Positions 63,961 through 64,000 of a DNA stretch of 64,000 nt are shown here, in pieces (position 1 is the first letter of the stretch; every line of letters begins with the position of its first letter). Source of the stretch: Clostridium sp. AM58-1XD. GTDB lineage: Bacteria > Bacillota > Clostridia > Lachnospirales > Lachnospiraceae. Under the pieces are notes generated by a model. It was not told where the DNA came from and searched no databases. It worked only from the letters and a program-made list of their open reading frames with translations. The translations under genes and the position numbers were made by a program. Location of the stretch: positions 1 through 64,000 of the forward strand of contig NZ_QSDR01000026.1 of the NCBI RefSeq assembly GCF_003464085.1, read 5' to 3'.

Positions 63961-64000
63961 CCTAAGCTTAGGTATAATACTTCATGTATACATGAAGTAT
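63961..64000. promoter_or_regulatory. Palindromic operator-like sites upstream of the second TRAP operon
   Basis: 63977-64000 is a perfect 24-bp palindrome centred on TGTATACA. 63961-63972 is a second perfect palindrome, CCTAAGCTTAGG. Between them on the minus strand lies TATTAT, which could be the -10 of the dctQ transcript. A dimeric repressor, possibly GntR-type, bound here would control the operon. The window ends inside this region. Confidence 0.55.

Noticed and set aside
1..64000. tRNA, rRNA, prophage or insertion sequence
   Set aside because: I looked for cloverleaf-type ends, rRNA segments, integrase/transposase motifs and phage structural genes and found none that I could support.

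Overview
The window looks like a chromosomal segment of a spore-forming member of the Clostridia, most likely Lachnospiraceae (Clostridium cluster XIVa). The evidence is a complete spoIIA-sigF-spoVA block, a T-box in front of valS, families typical of Lachnospiraceae (DUF5716, DUF5717, DUF6472, DUF4364), the tig-clpP-clpX-lon-engB order, and AGGAGG-type ribosome binding sites throughout. I saw no rRNA, tRNA, CRISPR array, phage module or intact insertion sequence. About four fifths of the coding sequence is on the minus strand.

Layout. 0.2-3.1 kb: a class A penicillin-binding protein. 3.5-4.5 kb: a lone DUF4062 gene. 4.7-9.5 kb: the sporulation block spoIIAA-spoIIAB-sigF-(small membrane protein)-spoVAA-AB-AC-AD-AEB. 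9.7-12.4 kb: a TPR membrane protein, a 47-residue protein and folC. 12.9-21 kb: a catabolic island with a C-S lyase type aminotransferase, an M24 peptidase, a TRAP transporter (DctM, DctQ, DctP) and an L-cysteine desulfidase, with a divergent GntR regulator. 21-24.6 kb: valS and a DUF6472 gene behind a T-box. 24.5-30.5 kb: a nucleotidyltransferase relic and a three-gene cluster of unknown function (TPR-like protein, DUF5716, DUF5717). 30.6-32.8 kb: malic enzyme, DUF4364 and a small membrane protein. 33-37.9 kb: the arginine operon argC-(GNAT)-argJ-argB-argD with an ARG-box-like site over its promoter. 38.3-47.7 kb: an oxamate carbamoyltransferase/carbamate kinase operon (FdrA, DUF1116, DUF2877, LctP-type permease, carbamate kinase), divergent from a PucR regulator and an alpha/beta hydrolase. 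47.9-48.25 kb: a candidate Fst/Ldr-like type I toxin-antitoxin module. 48.4-54.9 kb: the proteostasis operon tig-clpP-clpX-lon-engB. 55-60.6 kb: a Cache-GGDEF-EAL sensor with an orphan solute-binding lipoprotein, a DJ-1 protein and a CYTH protein. 60.9-64 kb: a second TRAP transporter with a 24-bp palindrome upstream.

The most striking global feature is a set of about eight single-base losses, each breaking a conserved reading frame: sigF, clpX, lon, tig, DUF5716, fdrA (twice) and the nucleotidyltransferase relic. In every intact-looking gene, restoring one base (usually the second G of a GG pair on the coding strand) recovers a full-length family member. Because so many core genes are hit, sequencing or assembly error is the simplest explanation. 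I therefore annotate these as single genes with a frameshift, not as genuine pairs of genes.

Other items that stand out: two families of short GC-rich dispersed repeats (paired copies near 17.3 and 23.8 kb; single copies near 12.7 and 60.8 kb), the compact toxin-antitoxin candidate with a ribosome-site-sequestering hairpin, and a cysteine-centred uptake and cleavage island that suggests use of cysteine S-conjugates or cysteinyl peptides.
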